Source: Planctomycetota bacterium
GTDB taxonomy: Bacteria; Planctomycetota; OFTM77
Reading direction: 5' to 3'
Assembly: GCA_029260795.1 (NCBI GenBank)
Contig: JAJDCO010000054.1
Coordinates: forward strand, 62,001 to 126,000
DNA: 64,000 nucleotides
Positions within the stretch are counted from its first letter, which is position 1. The number at the start of each line of letters is the position of its first letter. Below the pieces are notes generated by a model. It did no database searches. It was not told the DNA's origin and saw nothing but the letters and a program-made list of their open reading frames with translations. A program made the position numbers and the translations under genes. Shown piece by piece: positions 57,231 through 64,000 of this stretch.

Positions 57231-58721
57231 TCAGTCGGTCTCCGAGTCCATGAAGGCCCAGAAGGCTTGGCCCTCATCGCCCGAACTCTTCGTCGCCTTG
57301 GACTTCCGCGCCTCTTGCTCGCGCTTCTCGGCCGCGGTGGAGAGGTTGAAGGTGTAACGCGTGGACCTGCGATCCCCGAAGACGGTTTGGTAGAGGACCT
57401 CGTCGGTCGACTGGACTTTGGTCGGCGTCTTGTAGACATCCATCTCGGGAGGCGCGATCCAGTCCGGTTCGGCGAACACCTCCTGCAGACGCGCTTGGTC
57501 GTTCTCGGACGGGAGGTTGTCGGCGATGTAGCGTTCGTACACTGCTTGCGACTCGATCGGCTTGCCGTGGATGTCGTAGCACTCCCCGGCGTAGATGCTG
57601 GGTCGATCGCGATGGAAGCGGATGGACGGCAAGACGAGCTCGGGAGTGCCGGTCGGGTGGTGCTGCTTGATGAGGTCGTTAAACTTCTGGAAGTGCGACT
57701 CGAGAGCACGCTTGTAGAAGGTCACGGTGATGCCGTTGAGAAGCTCCTTGTTGATGTCTTGCGTCGGGCCGTTCAGGTTCAGATCGACAAACTTGTAGCC
57801 GTGGTCCCGATTGTTGAGCTCGCGATGGGCCAGGTCCTCGAACAGCTGACGGTCGAAGGCCTCGCGGGCCGGTCGCTCGAGGTAGCTCTCGCGTCCTGGG
57901 CTCGGATAGAATCCCTTCAAACCCAGCTTGTAGTAAATGAGTGCATTGGTGGAGCGCTCACCGCCGTGGAGATCGTAGCCGAGAGGTGCGAAGAGATTGA
58001 CGTACTTCTGCAGCAGCTCGATCGGGAGCTTGCCACCCCGAATCATGCGCTCGAAGCCTTGCTCTCCGCTGCGCAGGTGCTTCGCCTCTTCGCGCAGCAT
58101 GAACAGCATCGAGCGGGTGAGGTCCATCACCGCCGAGCGGGCCAGCAGCGTCAGCTGGCTGCCACCGTCTCGGTCCATGAACTCGAGGAAGCTGTACATC
58201 CCGATCCAGTCCTTGATCGGGTTGTTGAACGCACCCAGTAGCCGAGCATCCTCGCCAGAACCCGAGCGGCGCTCGAGCAGGCTCTGCGCCGCCGTGAAGG
58301 CCTCTTCGGTCCTGATGACGTCGGTCTCGAAGAAGCCCATCTGCCAGCCGTGCCGGAACTCCTCGTTGATCACCGAGAGGAGGATCTTGCGATCGTAGTC
58401 CGAGGGCGCGCTCTCCCAAAGCCCGACCTGCTGCTCGTTGGAGCCAAACTCGGTATCGCCCTGGATGTTCGCGAGGTTGGCCAGGATCTCGATGTAAGAC
58501 CGACCGTTCCACTCGCCGTCGGGAAAGTCTTCGGGTCCGCGGAAGCGCTTTTGACCGGCGAAGTCTCCGAACTCGATCTCGTCGTCCTTCGGTTTGGCGA
58601 GGACGATCTTGAACTCGTTGCCGAGAATCTCGGGCACGGTCAAGCCGACGTCTCGCAGGTACCAGAGGCTATACTCGCGAAAGTCGTCGAAGCTGCGGAT
58701 CTCGGCCTTGGACGCTACCAT
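57231..58721 (-). CDS. BoxB-like diiron oxygenase (benzoyl-CoA epoxidase component B homologue)
   Basis: A 496-residue protein similar in order of motifs to BoxB, the diiron subunit that epoxidises benzoyl-CoA. QGDTE (Glu91), NEEFRH (Glu121 and His124), LLERRSG, GAFNNPIKDW, FMDRDGGSQLTLLARSA and LREEAKHL (Glu212 and His215) follow BoxB. The paired ExxH motifs fit a ferritin-like four-helix diiron site. The C-terminal ~40 residues are lysine-rich and extra. BoxA (the reductase), BoxC and a benzoate-CoA ligase are absent nearby, so a different substrate is possible. The ATG with AAGGAG upstream is preferred to the TTG one codon earlier. Confidence 0.75.
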   Translation of the reverse strand: MVASKAEIRSFDDFREYSLWYLRDVGLTVPEILGNEFKIVLAKPKDDEIEFGDFAGQKRFRGPEDFPDGEWNGRSYIEILANLANIQGDTEFGSNEQQVGLWESAPSDYDRKILLSVINEEFRHGWQMGFFETDVIRTEEAFTAAQSLLERRSGSGEDARLLGAFNNPIKDWIGMYSFLEFMDRDGGSQLTLLARSAVMDLTRSMLFMLREEAKHLRSGEQGFERMIRGGKLPIELLQKYVNLFAPLGYDLHGGERSTNALIYYKLGLKGFYPSPGRESYLERPAREAFDRQLFEDLAHRELNNRDHGYKFVDLNLNGPTQDINKELLNGITVTFYKRALESHFQKFNDLIKQHHPTGTPELVLPSIRFHRDRPSIYAGECYDIHGKPIESQAVYERYIADNLPSENDQARLQEVFAEPDWIAPPEMDVYKTPTKVQSTDEVLYQTVFGDRRSTRYTFNLSTAAEKREQEARKSKATKSSGDEGQAFWAFMDSETD

Positions 58722-58867
58722 CAATCTGGCTCCTTTGGGGCAAGACGAGGCCCTGCCGGAAGGCCGCTCGTCTCATGCTCATCTTCTTACCGCGACTTAT
58801 AAACGCGCTGCCGACAGGGGTCAACCGCCGCCAACTCCCATGACCGGCGGCATTCTCGCCCCCACGG

Positions 58868-61800
58868 TCACTGCTGACCGTAGAGTCGGAGGATCTCCCG
58901 CGCCTTCTGGGCCTTGGCCGTCTTCCCTTGTCGCTCATAGAGCTCGGCCTTGAGCTTCAGGACCCTCAGGGCCTCTCGGTCGTTCTCCCCGCCCTCGGCG
59001 ACCAAAGCGGCATGCAGCGGCTCCAGGATCTCGGCGGCGCGCTCGGTGCGCCCGGCTCTCAAGAAGGCGAACCCTGCCTTGCGTGAGAAGATCTTGAGAT
59101 AGGGATGCTCCGCCCCGAAGGTATCCGACGCTCGACGGAGGAGCTCGTCGAAGTAGGGCAGGCTCTCTTGGAAGCGGTCCTTGTCCGACAGGAACGTCCC
59201 GAGATTGAAGGTCGTCACCAAGGTGTCCGGATGCTCCGGTCCCAGAACCTCGCGGTTCATGTCGAGAGCCTGCCTCATGAGCGACTCGGCCTCCTCAGCC
59301 TGATCCGCGCGCTGGCGGAGAAGGCCTGCCAGGTTGTCCATCGAGACTGCGGTCATGCGATGGCGTTCGCCCAGGACACGGCGACGGATTCCCAGCGCCT
59401 GCCGATAGAGCTCCTCGGCCGCATCCGGACGCATCTGGCTCATGCGGACCGAAGCCAGCCCGTCCAGAAAGCGAGCCGTATCGTGATGGTCGAGACCAAA
59501 GAGGTTCTGGCAACCCTCGATGGCCGCGACGAGCAGCTCATCGGCTTCGACCAGCTCTTTGCGTTCTCGGAGGAACAGGGCCAACCCGTGCATCGCGTTG
59601 AGCGTGTTGCGGTGGGCATCCCCGAGCACGTCGCGGCTCTGCTCCAAGAGCTGCCGGTAGAGCGGCTCGGCTTCCTCCGCCCGTCCCAGCTCGTTGACCA
59701 GATTCGCCAGGGTGCCGAGGGCTCCCAAGGTATCGGGATGACCCGCGCCCAAAAGCTCGCCGAACGAGTCCCAAGCCCGCCGGGCGAGCGACTCGGCCTC
59801 CTCGCGACGGCCTCGCGACTTGAGGACGCTGGCGAGCTGGTGCACGGCATCCAGCGTGGATCGATCGTCGGGCCCATGGAGCCGCTCGCACATCGCTAGC
59901 TCGGAGCGTGCCAAGTCTTCCGCTTCCTCGAAGCGGCTCAGGCGACGAAGGATGTCGGCTCGCTGCCGGCGAGCATCTCCCGTCTCACGATCCTCTTCAC
60001 CGAGCACCCTCAGGCAGCGGGCGTACGTGTCGGCCGTCAGGCGCTCGCACTCGAGCAGCCGGCCGCTCACCTTGAGCCACTCGGTATACCGATTGGCCGC
60101 CGCGAGCGTCTCGGGGGCATCGGGGCCGAGATGCAGTCGAAGGAGATCGTACGCGTCCTCGATGAGAGCCTCGGCCTCCTGGACGAGACCCAGCTCCAGA
60201 AACGTCCTTCCGACGACACCGGCCAAGGTCGCCCTCAAGAGCGGCTGCTCGACGAAAGCGGGAGCCAACCGCGCGGCGGCTTGCGCCAGGATCTCGACCA
60301 CGAGAATGCGACGACCGTTACGGCCCGGATCGGCGGACCGAAACATGTCCAGGAGGAAGTCCTTGATGACGAGCACTCGCTCCGCCTCGAGCAGCTCGCG
60401 CTGGCGGGACTCCTCGACCTGTTGAAGGCGCTCGGCCGCCAGGCGTTCGGCATTCTGCGCTCGATTGCGATCGAGCACGGCCTGCTCTCGGCTGGCTCGC
60501 TCGAGGGCCTCGGCCGACTCGGCCGCCCGACGCGCCTTCTGCTCGCTTTGACGCGACGACTCGGCTTGCCGGTACAGGCTCCAGCTCACCACCAGCCCGG
60601 TGATCAAGGTGACCGTCACCGCGAGCGCCGCCAGCATCGCCCCCTTTCGACGGCGAATCAGCTTGCGGAGGCGATAGGCCATCGTCGGCGGGCCCGCCGA
60701 GACGGGCTCGTCTTTGAGATGGCGCTCGATGTCAGCCGCGAGCTCCGAGGCGCTTTGGTACCGTTCCCCCCGGTCCTTGTGCATGGCCTTCATCGTGATC
60801 CAGTCCAGATCACCGCGAAGCTGTCTCACGATCTGGAGCGGCACGCCCCCTCGCAGCTCGGCCAGGGTCGTCGACGAATCTCCGAGCTTGGCGAAGCGCG
60901 TGCTCGGCCTCTGAGGCTCTTCTTCGGCGAGCAAGCGTCGCAGCTCCGAGAACCCGCCGCGCCGCAGCGCTTCGAGGTCATAGGGAAGCTGCCCGACGAG
61001 CAAGCGATAGAGCAGCACACCGAGAGAGTAGATGTCGCTGCGAGTGTCGACGTCGACCATGCCCTCGGAGGCCTGCTCCGGGCTCATGTAGGCCGGTGTT
61101 CCCATCATCTGACCCTGACGAGTCAGCTCAGTCTGGGCCTCGATCGGCTGATGAATCGCCTTGGCGATCCCGAAGTCGATGACCTTGGGTACCGGGACAC
61201 CGTCTTGGCGGCTGACCAAGATGTTCGAGGGCTTGAGATCGCGGTGAATGACCCCCTTCTGATGGGCGTGCTGGATCGCACGGCAGATATCGATGAAGAG
61301 CACCAGCCGCTCGCGATTCGAGAGACGAGCGCCATCGCAGAAGTCGGTCAGGGGCTCGCCCGGAACGTACTCCATGACGAAGTACGGTCGCCCTTCGCTC
61401 GTCGACCCAGCATCGAAGACCTTCGCGATCCCGGGGTGATCCATCAGGGCGACCGCTTGGCGCTCGCTTTGAAACCGGCGCACGACCTCGCGAGTGTCCA
61501 TGCCCAGCTTGACGCACTTGAGCGCGACCCGTCGACGGACCGGCTCCCGCTGCTCGGCGAGGAATACCGTTCCCATGCCGCCTTCGCCGAGCTTGCGCAG
61601 GATGCGATACGGGCCGATGTGATCCTCGTCGTCGGCGGACCGAGCGCCGAGCAGGTGTCCGGCGAGCAGGCCGCCCGCCGGCCGGGTTGCTCGCTCGGAC
61701 CAAGACGGGTCGGCTTCCGGCGACCACGAGTCGATGGTGTCCCCCACCTCTTGGTCCGACGCACCTTCCAACGGGCGCGTCACCTCGGGGTCGTCTTCGG

Positions 61801-61894
61801 ATTCGGGACGCGGTCCCGGCCCTTTCCATTCGGTGGATCGGGTCGAGTCGGTCGGCTCGTCGATTTCCTCGGGATCGCGCTCTTCGGGTGACAT
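58868..61894 (-). CDS. PknB-type Ser/Thr kinase with membrane anchor and TPR array
   Basis: A 1008-residue protein. An acidic, low-complexity N-terminus (1-90) precedes the kinase domain (about 95-385) with GEGGMG, Lys126, HRDLKPSN (Asp219), DFG (Asp240) and GTPAYMSPEQAS. A membrane helix follows near 417-438 (MLAALAVTVTLITGLVVSW), then a coiled coil and a long tetratricopeptide array of ten or so ~42-residue units, e.g. RPDAAEELYRQALGIRRRVLGERHRMT and AEEAESLMRQALDMNREVLGPEHPDT. The repeats resemble kinesin-light-chain-type TPRs, as in many planctomycete kinases. The partner is unknown. It does not overlap the YjbQ gene upstream. Confidence 0.92.
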   Translation of the reverse strand: MSPEERDPEEIDEPTDSTRSTEWKGPGPRPESEDDPEVTRPLEGASDQEVGDTIDSWSPEADPSWSERATRPAGGLLAGHLLGARSADDEDHIGPYRILRKLGEGGMGTVFLAEQREPVRRRVALKCVKLGMDTREVVRRFQSERQAVALMDHPGIAKVFDAGSTSEGRPYFVMEYVPGEPLTDFCDGARLSNRERLVLFIDICRAIQHAHQKGVIHRDLKPSNILVSRQDGVPVPKVIDFGIAKAIHQPIEAQTELTRQGQMMGTPAYMSPEQASEGMVDVDTRSDIYSLGVLLYRLLVGQLPYDLEALRRGGFSELRRLLAEEEPQRPSTRFAKLGDSSTTLAELRGGVPLQIVRQLRGDLDWITMKAMHKDRGERYQSASELAADIERHLKDEPVSAGPPTMAYRLRKLIRRRKGAMLAALAVTVTLITGLVVSWSLYRQAESSRQSEQKARRAAESAEALERASREQAVLDRNRAQNAERLAAERLQQVEESRQRELLEAERVLVIKDFLLDMFRSADPGRNGRRILVVEILAQAAARLAPAFVEQPLLRATLAGVVGRTFLELGLVQEAEALIEDAYDLLRLHLGPDAPETLAAANRYTEWLKVSGRLLECERLTADTYARCLRVLGEEDRETGDARRQRADILRRLSRFEEAEDLARSELAMCERLHGPDDRSTLDAVHQLASVLKSRGRREEAESLARRAWDSFGELLGAGHPDTLGALGTLANLVNELGRAEEAEPLYRQLLEQSRDVLGDAHRNTLNAMHGLALFLRERKELVEADELLVAAIEGCQNLFGLDHHDTARFLDGLASVRMSQMRPDAAEELYRQALGIRRRVLGERHRMTAVSMDNLAGLLRQRADQAEEAESLMRQALDMNREVLGPEHPDTLVTTFNLGTFLSDKDRFQESLPYFDELLRRASDTFGAEHPYLKIFSRKAGFAFLRAGRTERAAEILEPLHAALVAEGGENDREALRVLKLKAELYERQGKTAKAQKAREILRLYGQQ

Positions 61895-61994
61895 CGTCTC
61901 ACGTCGCTGGTGTCATACTCGGCGGTCCAGGCCGCCCTCGATCACGCCCGCCCACAGTAACGCATTCGATCGGGTGCCGCCGCCATCCAGCGCT

Positions 61995-62399
61995 TCAGCC
62001 GGACGCACTCGCCAAGACATCCACGCGCAAGGTGCGTTGCCGCGGGCCGTCGAACTCGCAAAGATACAGGCCTTGCCATCGCCCGAGCGCCAAGCGGCCA
62101 TCCTCGATCGGTGCCATCAGCGAAGACCCCATCAGCGATGCTTTCAAGTGCGCGTCGGCGTTGCCCTCGAAGTGTCGAAAGCCGAACTCCTGAGGAATGA
62201 GCTCGCGCAACGCATGCAACATGTCGCGTTGGACATCCGGGTCGGCGTTCTCATTGATCGTCAGCCCGGCCGTCGTGTGGGGACAATACACGACGACCCA
62301 GCCGCTCTCCAAGGCCGACTTCGGCAACAGCTCCTCGACCGCTCGGGTGATGTCGATCATCTGCTCTCGCTGCGTGCTCTCGATCATCAACGGCCGCAT
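61995..62399 (-). CDS. YjbQ / UPF0047 family protein
   Basis: A 134-residue protein of normal length for the family. Its signatures CPHTTAGLTINENADPDV, NADAHLKASLMGSS and LGRWQGLYLCEFDGPR are intact. Members have a reported thiamine-phosphate synthase-like side activity in E. coli, but the main role is unsettled. It lies three bases after the stop of the Nudix gene, so the two form an operon. Confidence 0.93.
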   Translation of the reverse strand: MRPLMIESTQREQMIDITRAVEELLPKSALESGWVVVYCPHTTAGLTINENADPDVQRDMLHALRELIPQEFGFRHFEGNADAHLKASLMGSSLMAPIEDGRLALGRWQGLYLCEFDGPRQRTLRVDVLASASG

Positions 62400-62402
62400 G
62401 GC

Positions 62403-62981
62403 TCAGTCCTCCTCGAGCAGATCCAGGAACTGTCGGAGCACGCGCCCGGTCAGTCCCCAGACCAGGTGCTCCCCGGTCGAGAATCGATGGTCGGTCCAGG
62501 GAAACCCGTCGTGGGTCGTCGCCTCCCGGCGCTCGTATCCTTCGCCTCGCCGCCAAGCAGCCACGTCGGCTTCGAAAGGATGCGCGACCTCCCCCTCGGC
62601 ATCGAGGCGCAGCGACACCGGCCCCTCGATCGCCCCCACGAAGGGTGTGACCACGCTGCGCGACGGCCTCGAGATCTGGTCATCGAGTCGGCCGAGCACC
62701 ACGACCCGGTCTCGGGCCAGCCCGACCTCCTCTTCGGTTTCGCGGAGAGCCGTCGTCAATGAGGAGTCGTCCTGCGGCTCACGCCTTCCACCCGGAAAGG
62801 AGATCTGCCCAGGGTGATGCTGCAGGTGGGCTGACCGCACGGTCAAGACGACCCGAAACCCATCGGGTCGGATGATCCAGGGAACGAGCACCGCCGCCCG
62901 CCCGTAGCCTTCCACGGTCAGCTTCTTGGGAGCCCGAACGGCGAGGCCCACCCGCACGCGCTCGATGATCTCTTCGCTCAC
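62403..62981 (-). CDS. Nudix hydrolase, CoA-pyrophosphatase-like
   Basis: A 192-residue protein with the Nudix box GGRREPQDDSSLTTALRETEEEVGL, marked by GG at its start, REtEEE and the flanking HPGQISFPGG. The HxGQISFPGG extension is typical of the CoA diphosphatase (NudL/UPF0035) group, which cleaves CoA and its derivatives. Specificity is not proven here. It is followed by yjbQ, and its ATG is 18 bases from the end of the AbrB-like gene. Confidence 0.9.
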   Translation of the reverse strand: MSEEIIERVRVGLAVRAPKKLTVEGYGRAAVLVPWIIRPDGFRVVLTVRSAHLQHHPGQISFPGGRREPQDDSSLTTALRETEEEVGLARDRVVVLGRLDDQISRPSRSVVTPFVGAIEGPVSLRLDAEGEVAHPFEADVAAWRRGEGYERREATTHDGFPWTDHRFSTGEHLVWGLTGRVLRQFLDLLEED

Positions 62982-62999
62982 GCCGCCCGCCCTGTCCGT

Positions 63000-63311
63000 T
63001 CAGCGCCAGAAATCGGGATGGTCCTCAGGCCGAGGGGGCTCGTCGTCTTCGCTCGAGTCCTGGATGCGTTGGTCGAACTCTTCACGCGCCTGACTCTTCT
63101 TGTCGCGTTGATTCTGAACGAGATCGGCGAGGCTCGGTGGCTCCGGCTTGGCCTTCTTGGCCTCCTCGAAGGGATCATGGGCGGTTCGACGCACGATGAT
63201 CCGGTCACCCTCGGCGACCATCTCGATCCAGGAGCCCTCGAGCAGCCCGGTCGCTTCGAGGAGCTCGGCCGGCAGCACGATCTCACCGCCAGCGCCGACA
63301 CGCGTTTTCAT
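63000..63311 (-). CDS. AbrB/MazE/SpoVT-type DNA-binding protein
   Basis: A 103-residue protein. The first ~45 residues are a swapped-hairpin AbrB domain (MKTRVGAGGEIVLPAELLEATGLLEGSWIEM, seen as GGEIVLP and LLEGSW), and the rest is a charged, disordered-looking tail ending PDFWR. It would bind DNA as a dimer. It could be a lone regulator or an antitoxin, but I see no toxin gene next to it. It is the first of three minus-strand genes with the Nudix and YjbQ genes. Confidence 0.78.
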   Translation of the reverse strand: MKTRVGAGGEIVLPAELLEATGLLEGSWIEMVAEGDRIIVRRTAHDPFEEAKKAKPEPPSLADLVQNQRDKKSQAREEFDQRIQDSSEDDEPPRPEDHPDFWR

Positions 63312-63543
63312 GGTCTCTCCTCTTGGACGACACTCGGGACCGCCGAGAACACCGGAACCGACGCGGTGGCTTCGAGCCGCGATCGACCCGGGCGGCCATC
63401 TTAGGAGACGGCTCCGAGGAGTGCCAGGGCTCGTGAGCGGGCGCGAGACCTTGAATCCCCCACCTCAAAAAGGGACGATCTGCGACTTCACCTACAAATG
63501 AACGGTCCCGACCGATATCACTCGATTCCAGGAGGATCCTCCC

Positions 63544-64000
63544 ATCGCTACCTCGAACACGGAGCTGGCCAAGATCGCCCAGTCCCTCGTTGCCCCGGGT
63601 AAGGGCATTCTCGCCGCCGACGAGAGCTCGCCGACGATCAAGAAGCGCTTCGACTCCATCGGTGTGGACTCGACCGAAGACACCCGTCGTACGTATCGCG
63701 AAATGCTCTTCACGACTCAAGGTGCGAACGAGTTCGTCAGCGGGGTCATCCTCTACGATGAGACGATCCGACAGAACGCCTCGAACGGCAAGCCGCTGCG
63801 CGACCTCTTGACGAAGCAGGGCATTCACCCGGGCATCAAGGTCGACATGGGCGCGAAGGCCTTGGCCGGTGCCGAGTCTGAGAAGGTCACCGAAGGCCTC
63901 GACGGCCTGCGGGAGCGCCTGGCCGAGTACCACGACCTGGGCGCGAAGTTCGCGAAGTGGCGCGCCGTGATCAGCATTACGGATACGCTACCCAGCCGCT
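63544..64000 (+). CDS. Class I fructose-bisphosphate aldolase, N-terminal part, AUC start
   Basis: The visible ~152 residues are a class I aldolase: LVAPGKGILAADESSPTIKKRF, then GVILYDETIRQ, GIHPGIKVDMG and AKFAKWRAVI. It splits fructose-1,6-bisphosphate using a lysine Schiff base, which lies beyond the window end. The start is odd. CAGGAGG lies eight bases before an ATC, and from the last in-frame stop (63499) to that point there is no ATG, GTG or TTG. The sequence after ATC (Ala-Thr-Ser-Asn-Thr-Glu-Leu) fits a family N-terminus. The gene therefore seems to start with AUC, unless the base is an error. Confidence 0.85.
   Translation, partial: MATSNTELAKIAQSLVAPGKGILAADESSPTIKKRFDSIGVDSTEDTRRTYREMLFTTQGANEFVSGVILYDETIRQNASNGKPLRDLLTKQGIHPGIKVDMGAKALAGAESEKVTEGLDGLRERLAEYHDLGAKFAKWRAVISITDTLPSR

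Noticed and set aside
60131..61891. Long plus-strand open frame opposite the second kinase gene
   Set aside because: Shadow of the kinase coding strand: GC-rich codon bias keeps it open, with no recognisable domain.
63000..63311. AbrB-like gene as antitoxin of a toxin-antitoxin pair
   Set aside because: No toxin-like gene (PIN, MazF, RelE) lies on either side; it precedes a Nudix gene.

Overview
The window is about 64 kb of GC-rich DNA, packed with genes on both strands. I see no plasmid, phage, CRISPR, rRNA or tRNA signal. A bacterium of the phylum Planctomycetota is the best guess. The clues are an adjacent secreted pair of planctomycete type (a cytochrome-c-like DUF1549/DUF1553 protein and a DUF1501 protein), two very large PknB-type Ser/Thr kinases with a membrane anchor and TPR tails, many large secreted repeat proteins, and frequent GTG or TTG starts. 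This is inference from gene content; no phylogeny was run.

Layout. 0-5.8 kb: an HDOD protein (5' end cut off) overlapping a hybrid histidine kinase, then a PhyH-type dioxygenase and two unrecognised genes. 5.9-10.9 kb: a seven-repeat PD40 secreted protein, an inositol-monophosphatase-family enzyme, FabI, and a fusion of a degenerate NagB-like domain to a PIG-L/LmbE deacetylase. 11.0-12.7 kb: ECF sigma factor, zinc-finger anti-sigma and a small membrane protein, all overlapping. 12.8-18.9 kb: a TolC-MacA-MacB(ATPase)-MacB(permease) export operon behind a near-consensus promoter. 18.9-21.8 kb: TrkH and TrkA potassium uptake. 21.9-29.7 kb: a parvulin lipoprotein, a GH172-like protein overlapping an L-arabinokinase-like GHMP kinase, a HEAT-repeat protein and a membrane-anchored Ig-like protein. 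29.9-35.4 kb, minus strand: cysteine desulfurase-like enzyme, TusA, a dienoyl-CoA-reductase-like SDR, MetF and a DUF885 protein. 35.9-40.4 kb: the DUF1549/DUF1553 and DUF1501 pair. 40.4-41.9 kb: a frameshifted IS200-like (RAYT-type) transposase beside about 1 kb of repeat-rich non-coding DNA. 41.9-45.7 kb: a Ser/Thr kinase and a homocysteine S-methyltransferase. 46.0-48.5 kb: rplM, rpsI, hemD and a YebC-family gene. 48.6-56.8 kb: esterase, thioredoxin-like protein, a TPR lipoprotein with an HEQGH metallopeptidase motif, alpha/beta hydrolase, glyoxalase I, a THUMP-like methyltransferase and a secreted protein. 57.2-64 kb: a BoxB-like diiron protein, a second kinase-TPR protein, YjbQ, a CoA-type Nudix hydrolase, an AbrB-like protein and the start of a class I fructose-bisphosphate aldolase that appears to begin with AUC.

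Genes that probably work together: the sigma/anti-sigma unit; the four-gene efflux operon; TrkH with TrkA; cysteine desulfurase with TusA; MetF with the homocysteine methyltransferase 12 kb away; and the GH172-like protein with the arabinokinase-like enzyme, which suggests release and phosphorylation of a furanose-type sugar. The most unusual items are the NagB-like/PIG-L fusion, the GH172/arabinokinase pair, the TPR-HEQGH lipoprotein, the homopolymer frameshift in the transposase next to its repeat island, and the AUC start of the aldolase.
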